From positions 1 through 14,225 of the forward strand of contig JAURZP010000004.1 in the NCBI GenBank assembly GCA_030653335.1: a DNA stretch of 14,225 bases, read 5' to 3'. The position numbers and the translations under genes were made by a program. The number at the start of each line of letters is the position of its first letter. Position 1 is the stretch's first letter. The notes under the pieces are model-generated. The model was given only the letters and a program-made list of their open reading frames with translations, made no database searches and was not told the DNA's origin. Below are positions 1-7,044 of the stretch, piece after piece. This DNA is from Methanoregula sp. GTDB lineage: Archaea > Halobacteriota > Methanomicrobia > Methanomicrobiales > Methanospirillaceae.

Positions 1-536
1 AGGAAGAAGATACCGGCAGTGAGGAGGTAGGCAATATATTTCCTTCCCGCACGCCGGGCATCTTCGGTCTCCGCATGGACCACGAGCGGATAGGTTGAAA
101 GGGTGAGGATCTCGTAGAAGATGAACATGGTGAGCAGGTCAGCGGAGAATGCGATGCCCAGCGCCGCTGAGATGGCAACGGCAAAACAGAAAAAGTATCG
201 CGTGAGGCCATGCTCTTTGTGCGCCCGCATATACCCGATGGAATAGAAGGAGTTCATCACCCAGAGACTTGAGGAAGTGAGGGCGAATATCAGCGCAAAG
301 GCATCCGCCCGGAAGGAGATTGACAGTCCCGGGAGGATTTCGAGAAGGGTGAATCCCGGTTCGTTCCCCGAAAGAACCGAAGGGAGGAGGGAGAGAACCG
401 TGGCCAGTGTTGCAAAGGATGCAATAATAGTCCAGCCTTCCCGTATGCTCTCATGGTGGCGGAACACGAGGATCAAAATCGAAGCAATGGCCGGGATTGC
501 AACCGCAAGCGCCGGTACAAACGAGGTTACTTCCAT
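1..536 (-). CDS. Second NuoL/MnhD-like proton-pumping antiporter subunit (3' end outside window)
   Basis: Only the first 179 codons are present; the gene runs off the left edge. It is a polytopic membrane protein of the proton-conducting transporter family (NuoL/M/N, MrpA/MrpD). Hydrophobic segments lie at about residues 5-25, 36-56, 78-100 and 113-131. The conserved segment FIFYEILTLSTYPLVVH, with the family's conserved TM5 glutamate at E142, is diagnostic. The ATG at 536-534 lies 4 nt after the mnhD stop, with GGAGG about 12 nt upstream, so it belongs to the same operon. A second MnhD-type subunit after mnhD recalls archaeal Mrp modules and the Mbx complex more than classical Mbh, where MbhI follows MbhH. 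It could supply the N-terminal half of a split MrpA. Family is sure; exact subunit name is not. Confidence 0.88.
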   Translation of the reverse strand, partial: MEVTSFVPALAVAIPAIASILILVFRHHESIREGWTIIASFATLATVLSLLPSVLSGNEPGFTLLEILPGLSISFRADAFALIFALTSSSLWVMNSFYSIGYMRAHKEHGLTRYFFCFAVAISAALGIAFSADLLTMFIFYEILTLSTYPLVVHAETEDARRAGRKYIAYLLTAGIFF

Positions 537-540
537 CCGA

Positions 541-2037
541 TCAGGTGCCTCCGAGAAGTCTTGTCACCGATGGTTCGATGACCTCTAAGGGGATCGTGAC
601 AAAGATGCCGCACAGGATACAGGCTGAGGCAAGTACGAGGATGGGGATGAGCATGCTTGCGGGAGGATCGTTTGCACCTGCAACAGCAGCCTGGTGTGCC
701 ATGTCAGGATCCCTGAAATACATGTACTCAATGACCCGCCAGGAATAGATCGCCGTAAGAAGGCTGCCTGCGAGAATAATAACGACAAAGAACCACTGGC
801 CGGATTCGAGTGCGCCCAAGGCGATGAACCACTTGCTCATGAAACCTACCGTTGGAGGTAAGCCGATCATCGATGCCGTAGCAATGAAGAATGCAACTGC
901 CGTAAGAGGCATTGTCCGGGAAATGCCTTTGAGATCCTCAATGGTCCTGAACCCAGTAGAATAGATAAACGCCCCAGCCACCATGAAGAGGCATCCTTTC
1001 ATCACGGCATCGCTCAGGATATAAAGAATTCCTCCGGTCATAGCTGCACTGTTTGCGATCCCAATTGCGAGAATAATATATCCCATCTGGCTTACGCTCG
1101 AATAGGCAAGCATCCTCTTGAGATCGGTCTGGGTGATGGCCAGCACCGATCCTACGATGATTGCGATCGCCGCAATCCAGCAGAACAATTCCATGACGGG
1201 GATTTCCATGATGATGAACGCGGGAGTAAATACGGTAAACAGGATCCGTATGAGTGCGTAGACCCCGACCTTGGACATCACGGTAGCGATAAGAGCGCTG
1301 ACCGCGGAAGGGGCATAGCTGTAAGCATCAGGGAGCCAGAGGTGAAGAGGAAAGAGGGCAGTCTTGATACTCAGGCCGACAATGAAGAAGATAAAGGCGC
1401 ACTGGATTATAGTAGACCCGTACAGGGGAGGGAGAAGGCGGGCGAGATCTGCCATGTTGAGGGTTCCTGTGGCTATGTACAGATAGCCGATCCCAATGAG
1501 AATGAAACACGCAGAGACCGATCCCATAATCAGGTAATTGAAACTGGCGAAAATGGCCTTTTTCTCTCTCCCCGAGGCCACAAGAGCATACGCAGCAAGG
1601 GAAGAGATCTCAAGGAAGACGTAGAGATTGAAGAGATCCCCGGTGACTGCTATGCCGCAGACTCCTGCAATAAGAAGGAGGAAGACCGTATAGAATCCCA
1701 CGATTTTCTTCTCCTCGATCTCGTCAACAATGCACCGTCTGGAGTACATGCAGCAGAGCAGGCTCAGGAAGAGAAGGACGACAAGGACAAAACCGTTCAG
1801 CGGGTCTATGACGTACTCGATGCCCCACGGGGGAAGCCAGTTGCCAAGGTTGTAGTGCAACGGGCCGGTCTTCATCACCTGATAAAGAAGCATCAGTGAG
1901 ATGCAGAACTGGATGCAGATCGTTACCATCGCGATCGGGAAGCAGAACCTGCGCTTCACCCATCCTGCCAGAAGGGTTGTATATGCCCCCAGCATGGGGA
2001 TGATCACAACGAGGATCGTCAGGTGATCGGGAATCAA
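541..2037 (-). CDS. mnhD: Cation/proton antiporter subunit MnhD / MbhH
   Basis: A 498-residue polytopic proton-translocating subunit of the NuoN/MrpD family, close to the usual family length of about 500. It forms a half-channel for protons in Mrp, Mbh or Mbx complexes in the cytoplasmic membrane. Visible hallmarks are E143 in YVFLEISSLAAY (TM5), K225 in GLSIKTALFPLH (TM7), H232 followed by LWLPDAY, and K256 in MSKVGVY (TM8). The start is TTG at 2037, forming a TTGA overlap with the mnhC stop. This is a weak start, and coupling to mnhC translation probably drives it. It is followed at once by a second MnhD-like gene. Family assignment is secure; whether the complex is Mrp or a hydrogenase module cannot be told here. 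Confidence 0.93.
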   Translation of the reverse strand: MIPDHLTILVVIIPMLGAYTTLLAGWVKRRFCFPIAMVTICIQFCISLMLLYQVMKTGPLHYNLGNWLPPWGIEYVIDPLNGFVLVVLLFLSLLCCMYSRRCIVDEIEEKKIVGFYTVFLLLIAGVCGIAVTGDLFNLYVFLEISSLAAYALVASGREKKAIFASFNYLIMGSVSACFILIGIGYLYIATGTLNMADLARLLPPLYGSTIIQCAFIFFIVGLSIKTALFPLHLWLPDAYSYAPSAVSALIATVMSKVGVYALIRILFTVFTPAFIIMEIPVMELFCWIAAIAIIVGSVLAITQTDLKRMLAYSSVSQMGYIILAIGIANSAAMTGGILYILSDAVMKGCLFMVAGAFIYSTGFRTIEDLKGISRTMPLTAVAFFIATASMIGLPPTVGFMSKWFIALGALESGQWFFVVIILAGSLLTAIYSWRVIEYMYFRDPDMAHQAAVAGANDPPASMLIPILVLASACILCGIFVTIPLEVIEPSVTRLLGGT

Positions 2038-2408
2038 GTCTTTTCCTCCTGCACCAGAAGTTCGTCCTCTTCAATTGTTCCATAGGTTTCATAGATCCTG
2101 ATAATCAGGGCAAGTCCAACCGCAGTCGTGCTCACCGCTACGACAATTGCAGTCAGGATCAGGACGTGAGGAAGCGGGTTTACATACACCGTTCCCGGAT
2201 CAGACATCAGGATGGGTGCAGTCCCGCCAGTCACCTCTGAACTTGAAATATAGAAAAGAAAAATCGCCGTCTGGAAGATATTGAGACCGATGATCTTCTT
2301 GATAAGGTTACTCTTGGCAATCATTGCATAGAGGCCGATGAGCATAATGATCACCGCCATGTAAAAGTTGTAGCGCAGGAAGAACGACTGAAAAAAAGTC
2401 TCGATCAT
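2034..2408 (-). CDS. mnhC: Antiporter subunit MnhC / MbhG (NuoK-like)
   Basis: A 124-residue NuoK/MrpC-family membrane subunit with three transmembrane segments at about residues 11-31, 36-58 and 82-107. The motif NPLPHVLILTAIVVAVS at the third segment is typical of MrpC. The ATG at 2408 overlaps the mnhB stop (TGATG), with AGAGGAT about 7 nt upstream. An in-frame GTG one codon earlier (2411) is the alternative. It sits between mnhB and mnhD, as in Mrp and Mbh operons, and bridges the MnhD channel to the rest of the complex. The C-terminus is acidic (EEDE). Nothing is missing compared with the family. Confidence 0.92.
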   Translation of the reverse strand: MIETFFQSFFLRYNFYMAVIIMLIGLYAMIAKSNLIKKIIGLNIFQTAIFLFYISSSEVTGGTAPILMSDPGTVYVNPLPHVLILTAIVVAVSTTAVGLALIIRIYETYGTIEEDELLVQEEKT

Positions 2409-2833
2409 CACATATCCTCTTTCACAGCAATATCATAAAAGATAGAAGTCATTACCGCCATGACGGTAATACCGATACCGATCTCTACTATCTCTGCCAT
2501 CAGGCCACGGGTTGCCGCACTGTCCAAAGGAAGCGGGATGAAAGAATATCCTAAAAAATTCCCCCCAAAAACAATGCAGAGGACCCCTATACCTGCGTAA
2601 AGATACAACCCGGTGCAGCTGAGCAGTGTGTTAGCCTTCTCAGAGATTCTTTGTCGTGCATCTGAAAGCCCGAACGCGATCCCGATCAGAATGAAGGAGG
2701 ATGCAAAGATGACGCCGCCCTGGAAGCCACCGCCTGCACCTGAAGCGCCATGGATAATGACATACAGGGCAAAGATCTGGATGAACGGTACGATGAGCCG
2801 GCAGACCGTCCGTATTACGACATCCTGCTTCAC
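2408..2833 (-). CDS. mnhB: Antiporter subunit MnhB / MbhF
   Basis: A 141-residue membrane protein of the MrpB/MnhB family. The hallmark GASGAGGGFQGGVIFASSFIL occurs near residues 29-49, matching the usual H.....GGGF.GG signature. Four transmembrane segments are visible, at about 10-28, 37-56, 70-92 and 112-134. The start is GTG at 2833, overlapping the TGA that would end the upstream MbhE-like gene. If the in-frame TAA at 3006-3004 really ends translation there, coupled initiation of mnhB would be about 170 nt from the last terminating ribosome. That could reduce expression unless this GTG is used independently. No strong Shine-Dalgarno sequence is seen just ahead of it. Confidence 0.92.
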   Translation of the reverse strand: MKQDVVIRTVCRLIVPFIQIFALYVIIHGASGAGGGFQGGVIFASSFILIGIAFGLSDARQRISEKANTLLSCTGLYLYAGIGVLCIVFGGNFLGYSFIPLPLDSAATRGLMAEIVEIGIGITVMAVMTSIFYDIAVKEDM

Positions 2834-3105
2834 AGTCGCCCACCTCGCCGTAAGAGGAGGAGCACCGCGACACCGGCCGTAAAGATGACCGTGAGTTCCC
2901 CCAGGGTATCATAACCCCGGTAATCTGCAAGAATGGCCGTGACCATGTTGGGGGTGTCGGTCTCATTGCAGGCCTCTTTGATGTACCGGTCCGCTACATA
3001 GTTTTACGCCGGCGCATCCGGATCACCAAATCCCGGTATGTCTCCTTCAGCCCATATAAGAAGGAATCCGACCAGCAGGACCGAGACAAGCGCCCACGTT
3101 TTCAA
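2830..3105 (-). pseudogene. MbhE-like (MrpA C-terminal type) subunit interrupted by an in-frame TAA
   Basis: Read from TTG at 3105 (TTGA overlap with the DUF4040 gene, GAGG upstream), the frame encodes an N-terminal transmembrane segment, then IPGFGDPDAPA. It then meets TAA at 3006-3004 (codon 34) and continues in the same frame as NYVADRYIKEA, DTPNMVTAILADYRGYDTLGE and a second transmembrane segment, ending at a TGA that overlaps the mnhB GTG. FGDP..PA, RYI.. and DYRGYDTLGE are conserved MbhE/MrpA C-terminal features, so both sides are one 91-codon gene with no shift. TAA has no known archaeal recoding, so a nonsense mutation or a sequence error is likeliest. A functional two-part protein is less likely: there is no good start just after the stop. 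Confidence 0.85.
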
Positions 3106-3347
3106 TCCTTCGACCTCCTCGTTGTTCTGGAAAGCGCAGCGATGAAGAGCACGGTAGTTATCCCCGCTCCGACAGCAGCTTCGGTGAAACTCACATCCAC
3201 CGCGTTCATCTCTGCCCAGAGCACTGCCATGATCAGGGAGTAGACGCTGAGGATTACAACAGCAGAGAGCAGATTTCGTACAGTTATCGCTGCAATGGCA
3301 CAGAGTATCAGAAATAAGAACAAGGCGAAGTTGAATTCCCAGATCAT
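3102..3347 (-). CDS. DUF4040 / MbhD-like antiporter subunit
   Basis: An 81-residue, three-transmembrane protein of the DUF4040 family. It corresponds to MbhD of Pyrococcus Mbh and to part of the C-terminal half of bacterial MrpA. The conserved stretch DVSFTEAAVGAGITTVLFI near residues 50-68 is diagnostic. The ATG at 3347 overlaps the mnhG stop (ATGA), and the TGA at 3104-3102 overlaps the TTG of the next gene, so it is embedded in the coupled operon. The presence of MbhD and MbhE as separate small genes shows that MrpA is split here, as in other archaeal Mrp and Mbh clusters. The C-terminus is short and basic (RTTRRSKD). Confidence 0.9.
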   Translation of the reverse strand: MIWEFNFALFLFLILCAIAAITVRNLLSAVVILSVYSLIMAVLWAEMNAVDVSFTEAAVGAGITTVLFIAALSRTTRRSKD

Positions 3348-3661
3348 TGTCGTTCACCCCCGCGTTTCCAGGGAACGATCTTCAACACATATGCCGCCCG
3401 CACAATCGCATGGGTAGCAGTAGGGGATAGTACATAGATGAAGAGGATCAGCAGGAGGAGTTTGACTGCATCAAACGTGAAACCTTCATAGATGATAAAA
3501 CCCAGCAGGATCAGAGCCTGTCCTACCGTGTCACACTTACCTGATGCATGGGCACGGGTATAAACGTCCGGCAACCTGATGAGCCCGACCGGTCCGGCTA
3601 TCATGAAAAAAAGCCCAAGAACGATCAGGAGACCGGTAAGCAGATCCCAGGGAGCAATCAT
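3344..3661 (-). CDS. mnhG: Antiporter subunit MnhG / MbhC
   Basis: A 105-residue MrpG/MnhG-family membrane subunit with three transmembrane segments (about 7-27, 42-60, 66-88). The signature GPVGLIRLPDVYTRAHASGKCDTVG occurs between the first and second segments, matching the family's G..G..RLPD.Y.R.H...K..T.G. The ATG at 3661 overlaps the mnhF stop as TGATG; an in-frame TTG one codon earlier is possible. The C-terminal tail is basic. It is one of the EFG trio that forms the cation-related half of Mrp-type complexes; its individual role is not settled. Confidence 0.92.
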   Translation of the reverse strand: MIAPWDLLTGLLIVLGLFFMIAGPVGLIRLPDVYTRAHASGKCDTVGQALILLGFIIYEGFTFDAVKLLLLILFIYVLSPTATHAIVRAAYVLKIVPWKRGGERQ

Positions 3662-3924
3662 CAACAGACACTCCCTTTCTCAAGATATTTGGCCATTGCA
3701 AGGGTAGCGATGAAATTGATCATCGCATAGGCAACGGCGATATCTAAAAAGATGCCCCTGCCATAGATATATCCGATTATGACAAGCAGGACGATGGTCT
3801 TTGTACCGATAGTGTTGGCTGCGATGAGCCGGTTGCATGAGCCCGGGCCCACAATCACGCGATAGAGGCAGAGAAATATCGTGCAGATAAGTACCAGGCC
3901 GGTAACGGTGAATATATCGATCAT
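3661..3924 (-). CDS. mnhF: Antiporter subunit MnhF / MbhB
   Basis: An 87-residue MrpF/MnhF-family membrane protein with three transmembrane segments (about 5-22, 37-53, 60-80). RVIVGPGSCNRLIAANTIGTKTIVLLVIIGYIYGR fits the family pattern GP...R..A.N..G.K....L...G; this span is residues 22-56. The ATG at 3924 overlaps the mnhE stop (ATGA). One small departure is CNR where many relatives have DR before the conserved Arg. Length and topology are normal for the family. Confidence 0.91.
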   Translation of the reverse strand: MIDIFTVTGLVLICTIFLCLYRVIVGPGSCNRLIAANTIGTKTIVLLVIIGYIYGRGIFLDIAVAYAMINFIATLAMAKYLEKGSVC

Positions 3925-4421
3925 GGTGCATCCAGGAATATGCGGGCGACCCTCTTTTCTATGGTCCTGTCATCAGTGAGATCACGGGCAGTATCTGAAG
4001 TGAGTGCATGGACTGTGTAGGTCCCTCCATTGACATCGATAGTAATTGTACCGGGGGTGAGGGTGATGGAATTTGCCAGTACCGTGCGGGCAATGTCATC
4101 TGTGAGAGGGGTCTCAAAAGTGATGATCTGCGGGTCAATAGGCATATGCGGGTGGAGCACCCGGTATGCAACATCGGACCCTGCCCGGAGAATCTCAATA
4201 AAGAGCCATCCGCAATAGAAGGAAAACCGGAGTAATTTGAAAACTCCACCTTTCTTTTGTTTTGTTATCAGGGAGTCATATGACAGGAAAGTAACAATCG
4301 CTGAACAGACCGCCCCCGCTATAAGATGAAATGCATCCAGGTACCCGGATAACAGTATCCAGAAGGCAAACAGTACACAGAAGGTGATACACTGCCTGAA
4401 CACTTTCTCCTTATCCATCAT
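3921..4421 (-). CDS. mnhE: Antiporter subunit MnhE / MbhA, first gene of the operon
   Basis: A 166-residue MrpE/MnhE-family protein with about three N-terminal transmembrane segments (residues 8-26, 31-48, 62-82) and a cytoplasmic C-terminal domain. The signature DVAYRVLHPHMPIDPQI, then DIARTVLANSITLTPGTITID, is diagnostic. Two tandem ATGs lie at 4421 and 4418, and neither has a clear Shine-Dalgarno sequence. A TATA-like CTATATG lies about 15 nt upstream, too close to be a normal box for a leaderless start at 4421, so the promoter is uncertain. It heads the operon, consistent with the E-F-G-D-E-B-C-D order known for archaeal Mbh and Mrp modules. Confidence 0.92.
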   Translation of the reverse strand: MMDKEKVFRQCITFCVLFAFWILLSGYLDAFHLIAGAVCSAIVTFLSYDSLITKQKKGGVFKLLRFSFYCGWLFIEILRAGSDVAYRVLHPHMPIDPQIITFETPLTDDIARTVLANSITLTPGTITIDVNGGTYTVHALTSDTARDLTDDRTIEKRVARIFLDAP

Positions 4422-4926
4422 ATGAACAATTCCATATAGTGCAATAATAGTATCATCGGAATCTGTTATGAACTTTAACTACGCATGGGTTTCAGGTTAT
4501 GATCTACACGCTGTGTAGAGAGGGAATTTATCATTGTGATCATGCGATGATATCAAGAAGGTACCTGTTACACCTTTGAAAAACCATTGAAACATCATGC
4601 TTGAATTGCAATGATTGTTGCTGTGATGGAAAGGAATCACGGCCTTTTTAAAGGAACATGTCGGCCCGGCCGGAAACACGTTTCCTTTCCGATTCTATGA
4701 GTTTTTTGGAAGAAAACCTTTATGAATTTCCCAGAATCTGATTGCGGTGCTCTCTCTATTATATGATTATTTTGGTGGCGGGTGAGAGTTTCCCCCCAAG
4801 GATGATTTGGAACAAGGGGCAGACAGATTTCCCTATTGCTCTTATTCAGGCAGCCGGGTGATTTTCTCATTCCATGGCACCCACTTAAATAACGGGAATG
4901 CCATGTATATTTCAAAGAGCGTTGAC
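4422..4926. other. Divergent intergenic region between mnhE and the first usp gene
   Basis: About 500 bases with no convincing gene. It separates two divergent units and should carry both promoters. It contains a perfect 7-bp hairpin with a 3-nt loop at 4503-4519 (TCTACAC/GTGTAGA), a dyad GGAAAC-AC-GTTTCC at 4672-4685, a GTGAT/ATCAC stem with a following CCTTTTTAAAGG near 4623-4653, and AT-rich box-like sequences near 4755-4770 and 4884-4893. The reading frame in the first usp gene extends upstream to a TTG at 4807, but that extension lacks similarity and is rejected. Confidence 0.6.
4884..4893 (+). promoter_or_regulatory. Candidate archaeal box A (TATA) for the first usp gene
   Basis: CTTAAATAAC fits an archaeal TATA element. 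It would place transcription start near 4914, giving a leader of about a dozen nucleotides before the ATG at 4927. The match is by eye only. Confidence 0.35.
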
Positions 4927-5835
4927 ATGTTTGAAAAAATACTTCTGCCAACTGATTTTTCTCCCGATTCGCAGAGAATCCTTGAATATGTATGGGATAT
5001 TCCCGGCGTGAGAAAAGTTACTCTTCTCCATGTAGTCGAAGCCCACACCCCATTGCAGCGGGAATTGGATCAAGGCCCGCAGACAAAAAATCCCCAGATC
5101 CTCTTAGATGAAAACCGGAAGGTGCTGGAGAAGGCCGGGGTAGCGGGAGACCTCGCTGTCGAAACCATGGTAAAAACGATCATCCAGGGCGATTTACCGT
5201 TCACGATTCTTGAGACTGCCGAAACAGAGAAGGTATCGTTAATTATGGTAGCAGCCCGCGCGAAGAATACTGATGCTACCATCCTGACTGGCAGCGTATC
5301 AGCCAACGTTATCCGCAGTGCAAAGGTTCCCGTACTCCTCCTGAGATTCCCCCCACAATCCGGGGCCATGGACGATCACCGTAATCTTTTTTCCTGTGTA
5401 CTGGTGCCGGTGGATTTCTCAAAACCCTCGGAGCAGACTCTTGCGCTGGTAAAAGGCATTCCAGATGCAGAGCGTGTCATCCTCCTGCATGTTGTTAATA
5501 ATGAGAAATCTGATACGAACCAGGCATCAGTCCAGACCGCAGTTCAGGCAGCCCGGCAGAGACTGGAAATTATCCGGAAAGACCTTGCTGCTGCCGGCAT
5601 CCCGGCAGAAGTCCGTGCCTGTGTCGGGTATGCTCCCGATGAGATCAGTGCAACCGCTGAACGGGACAATGTCACGCTGATCCTGATGAGCCCGCATGGT
5701 GAAGGCTGGACACGGAGCCTCAGGACCCTCTTCATCGGGAGCACCACCAGTGCGGTCATACGCAGAGTACACCGGCCAGTCCTGGTTACCGCAGGTCAAA
5801 TGACAGCACGAGGCAAAGGAGATGCAGGCTTATAG
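4927..5835 (+). CDS. Tandem-domain universal stress protein (UspA family)
   Basis: A 302-residue protein made of two UspA domains (about residues 1-140 and 155-300), likely cytoplasmic and of unknown specific role. Each domain opens with the family start (MFEKILLPTDFS and CVLVPVDFSKPS), followed by an LLHVV strand. The second domain keeps SPHG and GSTTSAVIRRVHRPVLV, resembling the nucleotide-loop G..G(9)G(S/T). In the first domain the usual GARG is AARAKN, though GSVSANVI remains, so ATP binding there may be weakened. The ATG at 4927 was chosen because it matches the MFEK start of the paralogue at 6134-7003. ATG at 4903 is possible. It converges with that paralogue. Confidence 0.88.
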   Translation: MFEKILLPTDFSPDSQRILEYVWDIPGVRKVTLLHVVEAHTPLQRELDQGPQTKNPQILLDENRKVLEKAGVAGDLAVETMVKTIIQGDLPFTILETAETEKVSLIMVAARAKNTDATILTGSVSANVIRSAKVPVLLLRFPPQSGAMDDHRNLFSCVLVPVDFSKPSEQTLALVKGIPDAERVILLHVVNNEKSDTNQASVQTAVQAARQRLEIIRKDLAAAGIPAEVRACVGYAPDEISATAERDNVTLILMSPHGEGWTRSLRTLFIGSTTSAVIRRVHRPVLVTAGQMTARGKGDAGL

Positions 5836-5909
5836 AAACGTTTTGCACTAACTCATTTCATCTTCAGGTATGATGAGAATATTTGTAATTATCGGTGCGG
5901 ACTGATACG

Positions 5910-5921
5910 CTCATCGATGAG
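5910..5921. repeat. 12-bp perfect palindrome
   Basis: CTCATCGATGAG is a perfect self-complementary 12-mer just before a GAGGAG Shine-Dalgarno-like sequence and the small ORF at 5927. It could be an operator or chance. Confidence 0.35.
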
Positions 5922-5926
5922 GAGAC

Positions 5927-6101
5927 ATGACTATGGACTCGGGGGAACTGATTCCTGCCATTAATGCCGGACCAAAAACGCCGGTCTGGGAACGGTGGCC
6001 GGTACTCAGTATATCAGCTCCTTACTCATGATAGAAGAAATTGCCCTGTTTGCTTTTCTTATTCTCGTTGTATAGATTATCGCCAAAAAGTTACAGGAAG
6101 A
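5927..6101 (+). pseudogene. Possible remnant of a small gene pair ending in a membrane transporter N-terminus
   Basis: After GAGGAGAC, an ATG at 5927 opens a 34-codon frame of no recognised family, ending in ATGA at 6028-6031. That overlap starts a second frame, MIEEIALFAFLILVV, then TAG at 6073-6075, then IIAKKLQEDF in the same frame. A hydrophobic first helix followed by AKKLQEDF resembles the start of a CPA-type cation:proton antiporter, a family often found beside UspA genes. The frame loses sense before the usp gene on the other strand. This is a weak resemblance based on about 25 residues. The region may simply be non-coding. Confidence 0.3.
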
Positions 6102-6133
6102 TTTCCTGCGATCTGGCGTTCCTTTGGTTTCTT

Positions 6134-7003
6134 TCAGGTTTCCTGCATGGTCCGGATAGCCATAACCGGTCTCTTTGTCCTTCGCACTACGGTGAACGTG
6201 GTACTTCCGAGCAGCATCTCCCGTAGCCAGTCCGTGCCATGAGCATTCATCGCTATAAGTGATACATTGTCTTCTTCTGCTACGGACAGGATCATTTCTG
6301 TCGGATCACCGACACGGACATGCGATGTTGCTGCAACACCGGCAGCAGTAAGATCCTTTTGTATTTTTGCAAGTCGGGCCTGGGCATTTGCAACGCAATC
6401 ATTGATCTCTGGTTTGGATTCTGCACGGCTTACTACATGCAGGAGTACGATCTTTTTCATTCCCTCAAATGCTTTTAAAACCGATATCACATCATCGGCG
6501 GGTTTTGAAAAATCCGTTGGTACAAGCACATTTGAAAACAGGGGGTTGTGGGTTGCCGACCCGGTACACGAAACCGGATCCGGGCGCATGGTAAGAACAC
6601 TCATCGTGGCATTGCGGAGTACGGTTGAAGACACACTACCCAGCAACAGTTCCTGAACCGGATTCATTCCCCGGGCACCAATGATGATCAGGGACACATT
6701 ATGGCTTTCAGCGGCTTCAACGATCGCCTGGGGGACACTTCCCTGCGTTATTACATTTGCAATAACATCAACACTGGTAATAACTGTTAATCCGAGCTTC
6801 TCAAGATACTCTTTTTTCTCTGCCAGGAGGATCTTTATATTCTCGATATGGGGGTCATGTGTCCATCCGTGCCGTGAAGGTGCCGTCGCATCAACGATGT
6901 GCAGGAGCACCACTTCCTTTATGCCGGGGATTTCTGCAATATGTTCGAGAATTTTTTGCGAGTTCGGGGAAAAATCCAGGGCAACCAGTACTTTTTCAAA
7001 CAT
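6134..7003 (-). CDS. Tandem-domain universal stress protein (UspA family)
   Basis: A 289-residue two-domain UspA protein, paralogous to the one at 4927-5835: both open MFEK(I/V)L, then P/A-x-DFSP(D/N)SQ(R/K)ILE and LLH(V/I)V. The first domain has an intact GARGMN then LLLGSVSSTVLR, which fits the ATP-binding G..G(9)GS motif. The second keeps NAHG then LLGSTTFTVVRR. The start is set at the ATG at 7003-7001, four codons inside the longest frame, because GGAGAGG lies just upstream and the paralogue starts the same way. A box A candidate lies about 35 nt upstream. It is likely a monocistronic stress gene. Confidence 0.9.
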   Translation of the reverse strand: MFEKVLVALDFSPNSQKILEHIAEIPGIKEVVLLHIVDATAPSRHGWTHDPHIENIKILLAEKKEYLEKLGLTVITSVDVIANVITQGSVPQAIVEAAESHNVSLIIIGARGMNPVQELLLGSVSSTVLRNATMSVLTMRPDPVSCTGSATHNPLFSNVLVPTDFSKPADDVISVLKAFEGMKKIVLLHVVSRAESKPEINDCVANAQARLAKIQKDLTAAGVAATSHVRVGDPTEMILSVAEEDNVSLIAMNAHGTDWLREMLLGSTTFTVVRRTKRPVMAIRTMQET

Positions 7004-7034
7004 GTACCTCTCCAATTCAGTAATACCGTTGGAA

Positions 7035-7044
7035 GATATAAAAA
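7035..7044 (-). promoter_or_regulatory. Candidate box A for the minus-strand usp gene
   Basis: On the minus strand this reads TTTTTATATC, a good archaeal TATA element. It places transcription start near 7013, leaving a short leader that holds the GGAGAGG Shine-Dalgarno sequence. Confidence 0.5.

Noticed and set aside
1342..1899. 185-codon plus-strand frame within mnhD
   Set aside because: Antisense shadow of a conserved membrane protein; very charged and without family features.
3004..3006. Recoding of the internal stop as pyrrolysine or selenocysteine
   Set aside because: The codon is TAA; pyrrolysine needs TAG and selenocysteine needs TGA.
3004..3357. 117-codon minus-strand frame reading through most of the DUF4040 gene
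   Set aside because: Its upstream part is out of frame with the real DUF4040 gene; only its last 33 codons, from TTG 3105, belong to a real gene (MbhE-like).
4807..4926. 40-codon N-terminal extension of the first usp gene
   Set aside because: The UspA domain begins exactly at MFEK (4927), as in the paralogue, and the extension has no similarity to a signal or domain.
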